NCBI GenBank assembly: GCA_029260985.1
Contig: JAJDCE010000078.1
Coordinates: 1-5,624, forward strand
Length of the DNA: 5,624 bases
Direction: 5' to 3'
Origin: Patescibacteria group bacterium
GTDB lineage: Bacteria > Patescibacteriota > Gracilibacteria > UM-FILTER-43-11
Position 1 is the stretch's first letter; each line of letters opens with the position of its first letter. Positions 1 through 5,309 of this stretch are shown here, one piece after another. The position numbers were made by a program, and so were the translations under genes. The notes beneath the pieces were generated by a model, which saw nothing but the letters and a program-made list of their open reading frames with translations, did not search any database and was not told the origin of the DNA.

Positions 1-1486
1 TAGCAATACCAAGCTCATCAGCTTTCTTTATCACTTCTTCGTCTTTAATCGATCCACCAGGCTGAATAATAGCTGTTATTTTTCGTTCAGCTGCCCGTTC
101 AATACTGTCAGGAAATGGGAAGAAAGCATCCGAAGCCATCACTGAACCATCTTCACGATCCAGCGCTTTTTTAATTGCGAGCTCAACAGCATCCACCCGG
201 CTCATCTGTCCGGCACCTATACCAACCGTCATACCATTTTTTGCCAAAACAATCGCATTCGATTTAACATGCTTAACCACATGCCAGGCAAAAAGGAGGT
301 CTTGCATTTCGGTCGCTGAAGGAATTTTTTTAGTAACGACTTTTACATCTTGCTCAGACATTTGCTTTGTATCCAGATCTTGTATAAGTAGGCCACCACT
401 GACTTTTCGGTAGGTTTCAGCATCCGTTTCGGGCTTTATGTCACCCAATTTTAGAACTCTCAAATTAGGTTTCGCCTTAAAAGCTTCAATAGCCTCATCA
501 TCAAAATCAGGAGCAAGTACAATTTCAAAAAATTTACTGGTAATCGATTCAGCTAAGTCCGAGGTGCATTTGCGGTTAAAGGCAATAACACCCCCAAAAG
601 CAGATTTTGGATCACCCTCATAAGCATCAACAAACGCATCATTAATCGTATCACCAATAGCAATGCCACATGGGTTTGAGTGTTTTATAAAAGCTACACA
701 TGGCTGTTCAAATTCCCTAATCAGGCTCAATGCACCATCCGCATCCATAATATTATTATATGAAAGAGCCTTTCCCTGAAGAACTTCCGCATTCGGAATA
801 CAGGCCTGATGAATATGATTATGCTCCTTATAAAAAGTTGCCTTTTGATGAGGATTTTCACCATAGCGTAAATCTGTAACTTTTTGGACAGCAATTTGTT
901 TGATTTTACCGCCTGTTAAAAAGTTCGCGATCATGCTGTCATAATGAGCCGTAGTCTCAAAAACTTTTTCAGCGAGGCGACGACGAGTCTCTTCCGTTGT
1001 TTCACCGGTATCTTCAATCTCTTCAAGAACAGGAGCGTAGTCGTCGGGGTTAGTGACAACGGTTACTGATCTAAAATTCTTCGCCGCACTTCTCAGCATA
1101 CTCGGACCTCCAATATCAATTTGCTCAATGGCCTCCTCAAGCTTTACCCCCTCCTTCTTAATCGTTTGTTCAAACGGATAGAGGTTGACGACAAGAAGGT
1201 CGATCATATCAATTTTATGTTCACTTGCCGCTTTCATGTGATCATCATTATCCCGAACCGCTAAAAGACCTCCGTGGATTTTAGGATGAAGCGTTTTTAC
1301 ACGGCCATTCATCATTTCCGGAAAACCGGTGTAATCACTCACATCCACAACATCAACTCCATTTTCCCTAAGTAGCTTTGCCGTCCCACCAGTAGAAAGA
1401 ATTTCAACTCCTTTCGAGTAGAGTCCCTTAGCAAATTCTACAATTCCATTTTTATCGGAAACTGAGATGAGGGCGCGCTTGATCAT
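1..1486 (-). CDS. purH: Bifunctional AICAR transformylase / IMP cyclohydrolase PurH (3' end outside window)
   Basis: PurH carries out the last two steps of IMP synthesis: formyl transfer from 10-formyl-THF to AICAR, then ring closure of FAICAR. It is cytosolic. The start MIKRALISVSDK is the usual PurH N-terminus. The IMP cyclohydrolase (MGS-like) domain comes first, with STGGT at residues 31-35 and RVKTLHPK at 62-69, including the substrate-site Arg and Lys. The transformylase domain follows, with RYGENPHQ at 207-214 and the catalytic Lys-His of KHSNPCG at 268-269. Near the C-terminus are SDAFFPFPD and QPGGS, and the last visible residues are KADELGIA. The frame is consistent at every motif checked, so no frameshift is seen. 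There are 495 residues in the window; family members are about 510-530 long, so roughly 15-30 residues are missing at the left edge. No Shine-Dalgarno sequence precedes the ATG. No other purine gene is adjacent in the window. Confidence 0.98.
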   Translation of the reverse strand, partial: MIKRALISVSDKNGIVEFAKGLYSKGVEILSTGGTAKLLRENGVDVVDVSDYTGFPEMMNGRVKTLHPKIHGGLLAVRDNDDHMKAASEHKIDMIDLLVVNLYPFEQTIKKEGVKLEEAIEQIDIGGPSMLRSAAKNFRSVTVVTNPDDYAPVLEEIEDTGETTEETRRRLAEKVFETTAHYDSMIANFLTGGKIKQIAVQKVTDLRYGENPHQKATFYKEHNHIHQACIPNAEVLQGKALSYNNIMDADGALSLIREFEQPCVAFIKHSNPCGIAIGDTINDAFVDAYEGDPKSAFGGVIAFNRKCTSDLAESITSKFFEIVLAPDFDDEAIEAFKAKPNLRVLKLGDIKPETDAETYRKVSGGLLIQDLDTKQMSEQDVKVVTKKIPSATEMQDLLFAWHVVKHVKSNAIVLAKNGMTVGIGAGQMSRVDAVELAIKKALDREDGSVMASDAFFPFPDSIERAAERKITAIIQPGGSIKDEEVIKKADELGIA

Positions 1487-1512
1487 AGTATGAAAGTTAT
1501 TTGATGTTAGAC

Positions 1513-1518
1513 AGTATA
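1513..1518 (-). promoter_or_regulatory. Possible -10 box for purH
   Basis: Read on the minus strand this is TATACT, five of six matches to the sigma70 -10 consensus. It would start transcription about 20 bases before the purH ATG. No good -35 box lies at the usual spacing, so the assignment is tentative. No purine riboswitch-like structure fits in such a short leader. Confidence 0.35.
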
Positions 1519-1545
1519 GCGAAGTTCAAAAAAAACGGAAATTGT

Positions 1546-1573
1546 TTGTTATTTTTTAAAAATATGTTATAAT
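1546..1573 (+). promoter_or_regulatory. Sigma70-type promoter for the small gene at 1603
   Basis: TTGTTA at 1546-1551 and TATAAT at 1568-1573 are separated by 16 bases. The -10 box is preceded by TGT, giving an extended -10 element. The expected start of transcription is near 1580, leaving a leader of about 22 bases before the ATG at 1603. The region is very AT-rich, and a second -10-like TATACT sits at 1576-1581, so the exact start is uncertain. Confidence 0.5.
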
Positions 1574-1602
1574 AATATACTAAATTGATAAATATTATTT
1601 TT

Positions 1603-1929
1603 ATGCCAGAAGCATCAGAAGCAACATTTAAGCTTGAATGTAAGCTTAATGGACATAATGGGCTCTCAAAAGAAATCAGAACTCTTGTTGTTAACCATCT
1701 AAGATCACAGACTCAAGATGGTACATTGCAATTAAAACTTGATGGAATTAAAATCCCTCAAAGCGAATTAGATGTAGTAAGAGAAAAGGTTAGTACATTG
1801 TTAGCTGAAAAAGGATTATCAGGAGCAATTAATACGTGTGTTTTCAAATCAGGGGATAGTGGTATGTTTAGAGTGTTTGCCAAAGAGCTTGCCGAAAAAG
1901 ATGCAGGCGATTGTTGGGCTAATGGATAG
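1603..1929 (+). CDS. Small hypothetical protein, 108 aa
   Basis: I do not recognise this protein. An in-frame TTG at 1585 would extend it by six residues, but it lies only about five bases after the predicted transcription start. I prefer the ATG at 1603, giving MPEASEATFKLE. There is no Shine-Dalgarno sequence. The protein is soluble-looking, with no signal peptide or membrane segment. The middle alternates short strand-like and helix-like stretches (LQLKLDGIKI, then SELDVVREKVSTLLAEKG), which suggests a small alpha/beta domain. Two cysteines (TCVF and DCWANG) lie in the C-terminal third. A promoter sits directly upstream, divergent from purH, and the gene converges on the small minus-strand gene at 1948-2190 with 18 bp between the stops. 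Protein-like composition and the promoter argue that it is real; its function is unknown. Confidence 0.65.
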   Translation: MPEASEATFKLECKLNGHNGLSKEIRTLVVNHLRSQTQDGTLQLKLDGIKIPQSELDVVREKVSTLLAEKGLSGAINTCVFKSGDSGMFRVFAKELAEKDAGDCWANG

Positions 1930-1947
1930 ATTTAAGCCCCGTGCAGT

Positions 1948-2190
1948 TTAAGCTTTTCCATTAAGTCTGGCAGCGATTCTTTCTTTTAATATTTGTATTA
2001 CCGTTCTATTGCCACTGGGTAAGGTTACATTATTAAAGCCTCTGCCCATACCCCAAATAGTCTCGCCAACAAATTTTGCAGGTAGTGTAAGGAGGCTAAG
2101 AAGGCGACTCCTGCCGTTTGTTACAGTTTCTTCTATATTTTGACTACAGCCCACTTTGTCTTCCTTTGGGGCGCTGAGTTCTTCGGGCAT
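1948..2190 (-). CDS. Small hypothetical protein, 80 aa
   Basis: I do not recognise this protein. It starts at ATG 2190 with MPEELSAPKEDK and ends at a TAA. The first 25 or so residues are polar and probably disordered. A stretch around residues 29-47 (RLLSLLTLPAKFVGETIWG) could be an amphipathic or membrane-surface helix. The C-terminus (VIQILKERIAARLNGKA) is a basic helix. The strongest support for a real gene is the near-consensus promoter TTGACT-17-TATAAA placed to give a leader of about 20 bases. An open frame also exists on the opposite strand at 2140-2322, but it begins with TTG and lacks such support. The gene converges on the small gene at 1603-1929, with no clear terminator between them. 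It may be lineage-specific. Confidence 0.5.
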   Translation of the reverse strand: MPEELSAPKEDKVGCSQNIEETVTNGRSRLLSLLTLPAKFVGETIWGMGRGFNNVTLPSGNRTVIQILKERIAARLNGKA

Positions 2191-2216
2191 TTTAAATGTT
2201 ATTCAAAAGGTATTGA

Positions 2217-2245
2217 TTTATACTGGAAGTTCAATAAGGAGTCAA
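2217..2245 (-). promoter_or_regulatory. Strong sigma70 promoter, minus strand
   Basis: On the minus strand, TTGACT (2245-2240) and TATAAA (2222-2217) are separated by exactly 17 bases; each box differs from consensus at one position. Transcription should start near 2210, about 20 bases upstream of the ATG at 2190. This is one of the two best promoter matches in the window and supports the 80-aa minus-strand gene. Confidence 0.6.
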
Positions 2246-2274
2246 TATTTCATTGCTTGTTGGCAAAGGGCAAG

Positions 2275-2312
2275 CAACAGGTTTTCCAGTTTCTCGATCA
2301 ACAGGTTCTCCA
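2275..2312 (+). repeat. Short direct repeat, two copies 24 bp apart
   Basis: CAACAGGTTTTCCA at 2275-2288 recurs as CAACAGGTTCTCCA at 2299-2312, with one mismatch and a 24-bp period. On the minus strand the period equals eight codons and falls in a tiny frame (2313-2242) reading MENLLIEKL then ENLLLALC. The repeat may come from a small duplication. Next to it, TTGCTTG (2253-2259) and CAAGCAA (2271-2277) form a seven-base inverted repeat around an 11-base loop. Confidence 0.5.
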
Positions 2313-2336
2313 TAAACCTTAATTAAAGCAATTCCT

Positions 2337-2345
2337 ATTATAACA
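2337..2345 (-). promoter_or_regulatory. Possible extended -10 element, minus strand
   Basis: Read on the minus strand this is TGTTATAAT, a consensus -10 hexamer with the TGn extension. No recognisable -35 box lies upstream. It would start transcription near 2330, ahead of a 23-codon frame that begins at 2313. It points away from the tRNA promoter next to it. AT-rich DNA gives such matches by chance, so confidence is low. Confidence 0.25.
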
Positions 2346-2352
2346 AATTATT

Positions 2353-2380
2353 TTGACTTTTGGCCCCTGCTAAGTATAAT
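2353..2380 (+). promoter_or_regulatory. Sigma70 promoter of the tRNA-Glu gene
   Basis: TTGACT at 2353-2358 and a perfect TATAAT at 2375-2380 are 16 bases apart. The expected start near 2387 lies about 15 bases before the mature 5' end of the tRNA, typical for a stable RNA gene. Transcription may continue into the membrane-protein gene at 2544, since no terminator hairpin follows the tRNA. Confidence 0.75.
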
Positions 2381-2401
2381 TCTTTCGCATACCACTTATG
2401 G

Positions 2402-2476
2402 GGGGCCATCGTCTAGTGGTTAGGACGCCAGGTTTTCATCCTGGTAACAGGGGTTCGATTCCCCTTGGCCCTACCA
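2402..2476 (+). tRNA. tRNA-Glu (anticodon TTC), CCA encoded
   Basis: This tRNA delivers glutamate at GAA/GAG codons. It folds into a full cloverleaf: acceptor 2402-2408 with 2466-2472, anticodon stem CCAGG/CCTGG (2428-2432 with 2440-2444), loop TTTTCAT with anticodon TTC at 2435-2437, and T stem AGGGG/CCCCT around TTCGATT. The D arm (GTCTAGTGGTTAGGAC) is typical of tRNA-Glu. The discriminator base is A2473 and the CCA end is encoded at 2474-2476. The first acceptor pair is G-T (a G-U wobble in RNA); the other six pair normally. Confidence 0.97.
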
Positions 2477-2506
2477 ACACTCTTTATTTTTCTACTGTTA
2501 ATGAGG

Positions 2507-2536
2507 TATAATCCTCAATACTTTTTAAGATATAAT
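2507..2536 (+). promoter_or_regulatory. Candidate -10 boxes ahead of the BI-1 family gene
   Basis: Two perfect TATAAT hexamers lie between the tRNA and the ATG at 2544: 2507-2512 and 2531-2536. The first would give a leader of about 25 bases. The second would start transcription at or one base before the ATG, giving a leaderless mRNA. Neither has a convincing -35 box, and read-through from the tRNA promoter is also possible. Confidence 0.4.
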
Positions 2537-2543
2537 TAGAATT

Positions 2544-3236
2544 ATGGACAATGCCTACGTATTAAAACACGAGACCGACGCACAAGTGTCAGAATTTATG
2601 ACTAAAGTGTACGGCTGGATGTCAGCGGCACTCGCTTTGTCAGCCCTTGTAGCCTGGAAGGCCGCCAACAGCACAGCGTTCATGGAAATGTTGATGGCTA
2701 ATCGAGGTCTTTTTTACGGAATGATAATTGGAGAATTTGTTTTGGTGATTGCCTTAGCAGGCTGGGTTCAGCGCATGAAACTCACCACGGCCATTATTGC
2801 CTTCATGGCCTATGCCCTTTTAACAGGCTTAACCTTATCCACTATTTTCCTCGTTTACACCACAGCTTCAATCGGCAAAACATTCGTCGTAACCGGTGGT
2901 ATGTTCGGGGTGATGAGTCTTTATGGATTCACCACCAAGAAAGATCTGACCTCTTGGGGAAGTTTTCTGATCATGTCACTGATTGGCCTGGTCATCGCCT
3001 CTGTTGTGAATTTATTTCTGCACAGCCACATGCTCGAGTGGATCATAACTTATGCTGGGATCATCATCTTCGTCGGCCTCACCGCGTGGGACACCCAAAA
3101 ATTAAAGCGCATTGGTTCAATGGGGCATAAAGGGGAAGTGCTCGGCAAGCTGGCGATCTTAGGTGCCTTAACCTTATATCTCGACTTTATCAATCTATTC
3201 CTCCTTTTGCTGAGGGTCATGGGTGACCGTCGATAA
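2544..3236 (+). CDS. Bax inhibitor-1 / YccA-YbhL family membrane protein
   Basis: This is a 230-residue inner-membrane protein of the BI-1 (UPF0005, TMBIM-like) family. Its structurally studied member, Bacillus YetJ, is a pH-sensitive calcium leak channel; the role in most bacteria is unsettled. About seven membrane segments are visible, near residues 25-40, 55-73, 80-105, 111-128, 138-158, 165-182 and 203-224. The family signature GLTAWDTQKLK begins at 178, and LYLDFINLFLLLLR covers 211-224. Asp183 and Asp214 probably correspond to the aspartate pair that controls gating in YetJ. The length is typical. The ATG has no Shine-Dalgarno sequence. The gene appears more GC-rich than its neighbours. 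The C39 lipoprotein gene starts 5 bp after the stop, so the two are probably co-transcribed. Family assignment is firm; calcium transport here is inference. Confidence 0.93.
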   Translation: MDNAYVLKHETDAQVSEFMTKVYGWMSAALALSALVAWKAANSTAFMEMLMANRGLFYGMIIGEFVLVIALAGWVQRMKLTTAIIAFMAYALLTGLTLSTIFLVYTTASIGKTFVVTGGMFGVMSLYGFTTKKDLTSWGSFLIMSLIGLVIASVVNLFLHSHMLEWIITYAGIIIFVGLTAWDTQKLKRIGSMGHKGEVLGKLAILGALTLYLDFINLFLLLLRVMGDRR

Positions 3237-3241
3237 AAAAT

Positions 3242-3943
3242 ATGAAAAAATTATTAATAATACCTATTCTTATTCTGCTAACGTCGTGTGGCCCAAAGGA
3301 GTCTGATTTTAAAAGCAGGGTGCCTTTGGCTGAAAGAGCTCCAAAAACAACCCCTCAAATTCCTGATGCCCCCACAAAGTTATCAGACAGTATTAATCTG
3401 GATGTAACATTTTTCTCTCAAGCGCCAGAGGCTGACTGGAGTTTGCCATGGCAAGAAGCTTGCGAAGAAGCATCAACCTTACAAGCCATTCATTATGTTA
3501 AAAATGAACCTTTAAAAAAAGAAGAATTTAAGGAGGAAATCTTAAATCTGGTCGAATGGCAGAATAAGCGATTTGGAGACTATAAACACACAACCGTTCA
3601 TCAAACCGCAGAAATATTACGTGATTATTTTAATTATTCAGATTACGAAATCATTGAAAATCCGACCATTGAAGACTTAAAAAGAGAACTTTCCAATCAA
3701 CATGTGATCATCGCACCCTTTGCAGGGAAGTTGCTAGGAAACCCTTTTTATTCCAACGAAGGCCCCAACTATCATATGCTGGTGATTAAAGGTTATGACG
3801 ACAAAAACTTCATCACAAACGACGTGGGAACCAAGCGAGGTGAAAATTTTATATACCCACAAAACAAACTCATGTCCGCCATGCATGATTATGTTACAGG
3901 TGATATCATATTAGGAAAAAAGCGAGCGCTGATTGTTAAATAA
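3242..3943 (+). CDS. Secreted lipoprotein with C39-like cysteine peptidase domain
   Basis: This 233-residue protein begins with a lipoprotein signal peptide: MKK, a hydrophobic stretch and the lipobox LTSC, with the lipidated Cys at 16. A proline- and charge-rich linker follows (about 17-50). The rest resembles the Peptidase_C39_2 fold, a papain-like family. The N-terminal motif VTFFSQAP is followed by QEACEEAS with probable nucleophile Cys74; YHMLVIKGYD gives His178 and ITNDVG gives Asn193/Asp194 as the third catalytic position. Gln60, or possibly Gln71, may form the oxyanion hole. It is probably anchored outside the cytoplasmic membrane, cutting peptides or cell-wall stems; the substrate is unknown. 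The ATG lies 5 bp after the BI-1 gene, with no Shine-Dalgarno sequence, so translation may be coupled. Its last 8 bp overlap the end of the convergent flippase gene. The domain is assigned from motifs, without an alignment. Confidence 0.8.
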   Translation: MKKLLIIPILILLTSCGPKESDFKSRVPLAERAPKTTPQIPDAPTKLSDSINLDVTFFSQAPEADWSLPWQEACEEASTLQAIHYVKNEPLKKEEFKEEILNLVEWQNKRFGDYKHTTVHQTAEILRDYFNYSDYEIIENPTIEDLKRELSNQHVIIAPFAGKLLGNPFYSNEGPNYHMLVIKGYDDKNFITNDVGTKRGENFIYPQNKLMSAMHDYVTGDIILGKKRALIVK

Positions 3944-3959
3944 AACTTTTCTCTCGCTT
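3914..3959 (-). terminator. Probable intrinsic terminator of the flippase transcript
   Basis: On the minus strand AAGCGAG (3959-3953) pairs with CTCGCTT (3926-3920), followed by a run of T (six in total, 3921-3916). Two further G-U pairs could extend the stem. The loop is long at 26 bases, which weakens the call. It spans the flippase stop codon and lies within the last codons of the opposing lipoprotein gene. Read on the plus strand it has no T-tract, so it probably works in one direction only. Confidence 0.45.
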
Positions 3960-5294
3960 CCTGAGTAAAATAGGAAAGAGCATGGCCATTGCCATAACAT
4001 GCACCGCTAACCCTGAAGCGAAGCCGATCGGAATCGCGTAAACCCCTATTTGAGGCGATAGAAGCTTGGCAACAATAATCATCAATGCGATATTCAGAGC
4101 ATGAAAGGTGGCTGGGATAATGGTGTTTCGAAGTGAATAAAAAGAACGGTGATAAATGTGTAACATTGTCTCTAATGGAATTGAAAGACAATAAAGTTGT
4201 AACGTTACAGATACTAAATGAATATCATCAGCACCAAATCGACCTCCTCCAAGAAGCAAACTCACCAAAGGTTTGGCAAGAAGAGCCAGTGCAATAGCGG
4301 CTAAGGTTGTGTAAAACAAAGCCCGAATCCGGTCACGCTTAAAGTCCTTTTTAAACTTAACAAAGTTACCTTTACCTGCATCATGCGAAAGACTAGTGTA
4401 AAGACTTAGGGCAATCGCGATACCTAGCATACTCACCGGTAAACTCTGAAAATTTCGAGCGTAATTATAAGCAGCAATACTCCCCTCAGTCAGCTCAGAG
4501 GCGATGCCGGTAAAGCTGATCAGCATCAAGCTCCACATTAAATACTGAACGATCTTTGGAGCCATCAGTTTCAAAGTTTCTTTGATTTCAGGGCTTAAGG
4601 TCAAATCAAGTTTATGTTTAAAGTTGTACTTTTTCTTTTTTACAACAATCAGCCGAACCGCAAGGTGCATCGTAATCCCTACCACATTTCCAATCACTAA
4701 TCCGGTGATTCCAAAAGAAGGAACCAGCAGAAGGACGCCAAAAACAATCCCTACATTATAAACGGCCGGTGATAGTCCGTACCACAAAAATTCTCTTAAG
4801 CTCAAAATCATTCGCCCGTAAATATTACTGAACGTAAACAGCAGAGGGGAAAGCAAAAGAACTCGAGTTAATAAAATGTATTGCTCTAAATCTTCCGGAG
4901 AAAAACCTGGGACAAGCAGGTGGGCAAAATAAGGCAGTGATAGAGCCACGAGCCCACCAATCACCAACATGACCAAAACCCCCCAACTCATCATTTGCTG
5001 AGCGTAGCGAAATCCTAACTCTTTTTTTTCATCGTATTGTTTTGTAAAAATGGGCAAAAAGGCAGCCGAAAGAGCAGTGCCGATTAAAACCGTCAGCAGT
5101 AAATCGGGAATCACAAAGGCAGCATTATAAATATCCAATGTGCGGGAAAGGCCGAAAGTATGAGCAAAAAGTCGATCTCGTACAAAGCCGAAAAAATAAC
5201 TCAAACCAGACATTAAGGTCAGCGACCAGGATGAATGAAAAAGAAGGGTTTTCCAATTGCCGGTTTCTTTGAGGTTTTTGAGGAGGTTGAGCAT
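3936..5294 (-). CDS. murJ: MurJ/MviN-family lipid flippase, short 12-segment form
   Basis: This 452-residue protein belongs to the MviN/MurJ branch of the MOP superfamily. MurJ flips lipid II across the cytoplasmic membrane for peptidoglycan synthesis. The N-terminal family pattern is clear: GFVRDRLFAHTFG at 36-48, DIYNAAFVIPDLL at 54-66 and SAAFLPIF at 76-83. Later come YNYARNFQSLPVSMLGIAL (about 276-295) and FYSLRNTIIP (385-394). I count about 12 membrane segments, the last near 418-443, followed by a basic tail. E. coli MurJ has 511 residues and 14 segments, so the last two appear absent. By eye, Arg24 of E. coli is kept (Arg39), but Arg18, Arg52 and Arg270 align with Tyr33, Leu67 and Asn281. 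The ATG follows the transposase stop by 9 bp, with no Shine-Dalgarno sequence. The family is sure; lipid II as substrate is likely but less certain. Confidence 0.88.
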   Translation of the reverse strand: MLNLLKNLKETGNWKTLLFHSSWSLTLMSGLSYFFGFVRDRLFAHTFGLSRTLDIYNAAFVIPDLLLTVLIGTALSAAFLPIFTKQYDEKKELGFRYAQQMMSWGVLVMLVIGGLVALSLPYFAHLLVPGFSPEDLEQYILLTRVLLLSPLLFTFSNIYGRMILSLREFLWYGLSPAVYNVGIVFGVLLLVPSFGITGLVIGNVVGITMHLAVRLIVVKKKKYNFKHKLDLTLSPEIKETLKLMAPKIVQYLMWSLMLISFTGIASELTEGSIAAYNYARNFQSLPVSMLGIAIALSLYTSLSHDAGKGNFVKFKKDFKRDRIRALFYTTLAAIALALLAKPLVSLLLGGGRFGADDIHLVSVTLQLYCLSIPLETMLHIYHRSFYSLRNTIIPATFHALNIALMIIVAKLLSPQIGVYAIPIGFASGLAVHVMAMAMLFPILLRKREKSFI

Positions 5295-5300
5295 GGTTTT

Positions 5301-5309
5301 ATATTAGCA
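5301..5309 (-). promoter_or_regulatory. Extended -10 element just before the flippase start
   Basis: On the minus strand this reads TGCTAATAT: a five-of-six -10 hexamer with a TGn extension. It overlaps the TAA stop of the transposase gene. Transcription would begin seven bases after the hexamer, exactly at the A of the flippase ATG (5294), so the mRNA would be leaderless. There is no clear -35 box. The alternative is read-through from the transposase gene. Confidence 0.35.

Noticed and set aside
438..623. Plus-strand open frame of 61 codons
   Set aside because: It lies wholly inside purH on the other strand, across well-conserved transformylase sequence, and its translation resembles no protein family.
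1585..1602. Upstream TTG start for the 108-aa gene
   Set aside because: It lies about five bases after the predicted transcription start and adds only MINIIF; the ATG at 1603 is a better start.
1930..1955. Terminator between the two convergent small genes
   Set aside because: Only a four-base stem (AAGC/GCTT) before TTTT and a seven-base direct repeat TTTAAGC are present, too weak to call.
2140..2322. Plus-strand open frame of 60 codons
   Set aside because: It starts with TTG, has no promoter or ribosome-binding site, and runs antisense to the start of the 80-aa gene, which has a near-consensus promoter.
1930..2400. CRISPR array or toxin-antitoxin locus
   Set aside because: There is only one pair of short direct repeats without a regular array, and the two small proteins are convergent rather than operonic and match no toxin or antitoxin family I recognise.
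3215..3228. Hairpin GGTCA-TGGG-TGACC at the end of the BI-1 gene
   Set aside because: The stem has five pairs and no T-tract, and it lies in coding sequence just before a probably co-transcribed gene.
3889..4191. Minus-strand open frame of 100 codons
   Set aside because: It is the flippase gene read in another frame; the flippase frame carries the family motifs.
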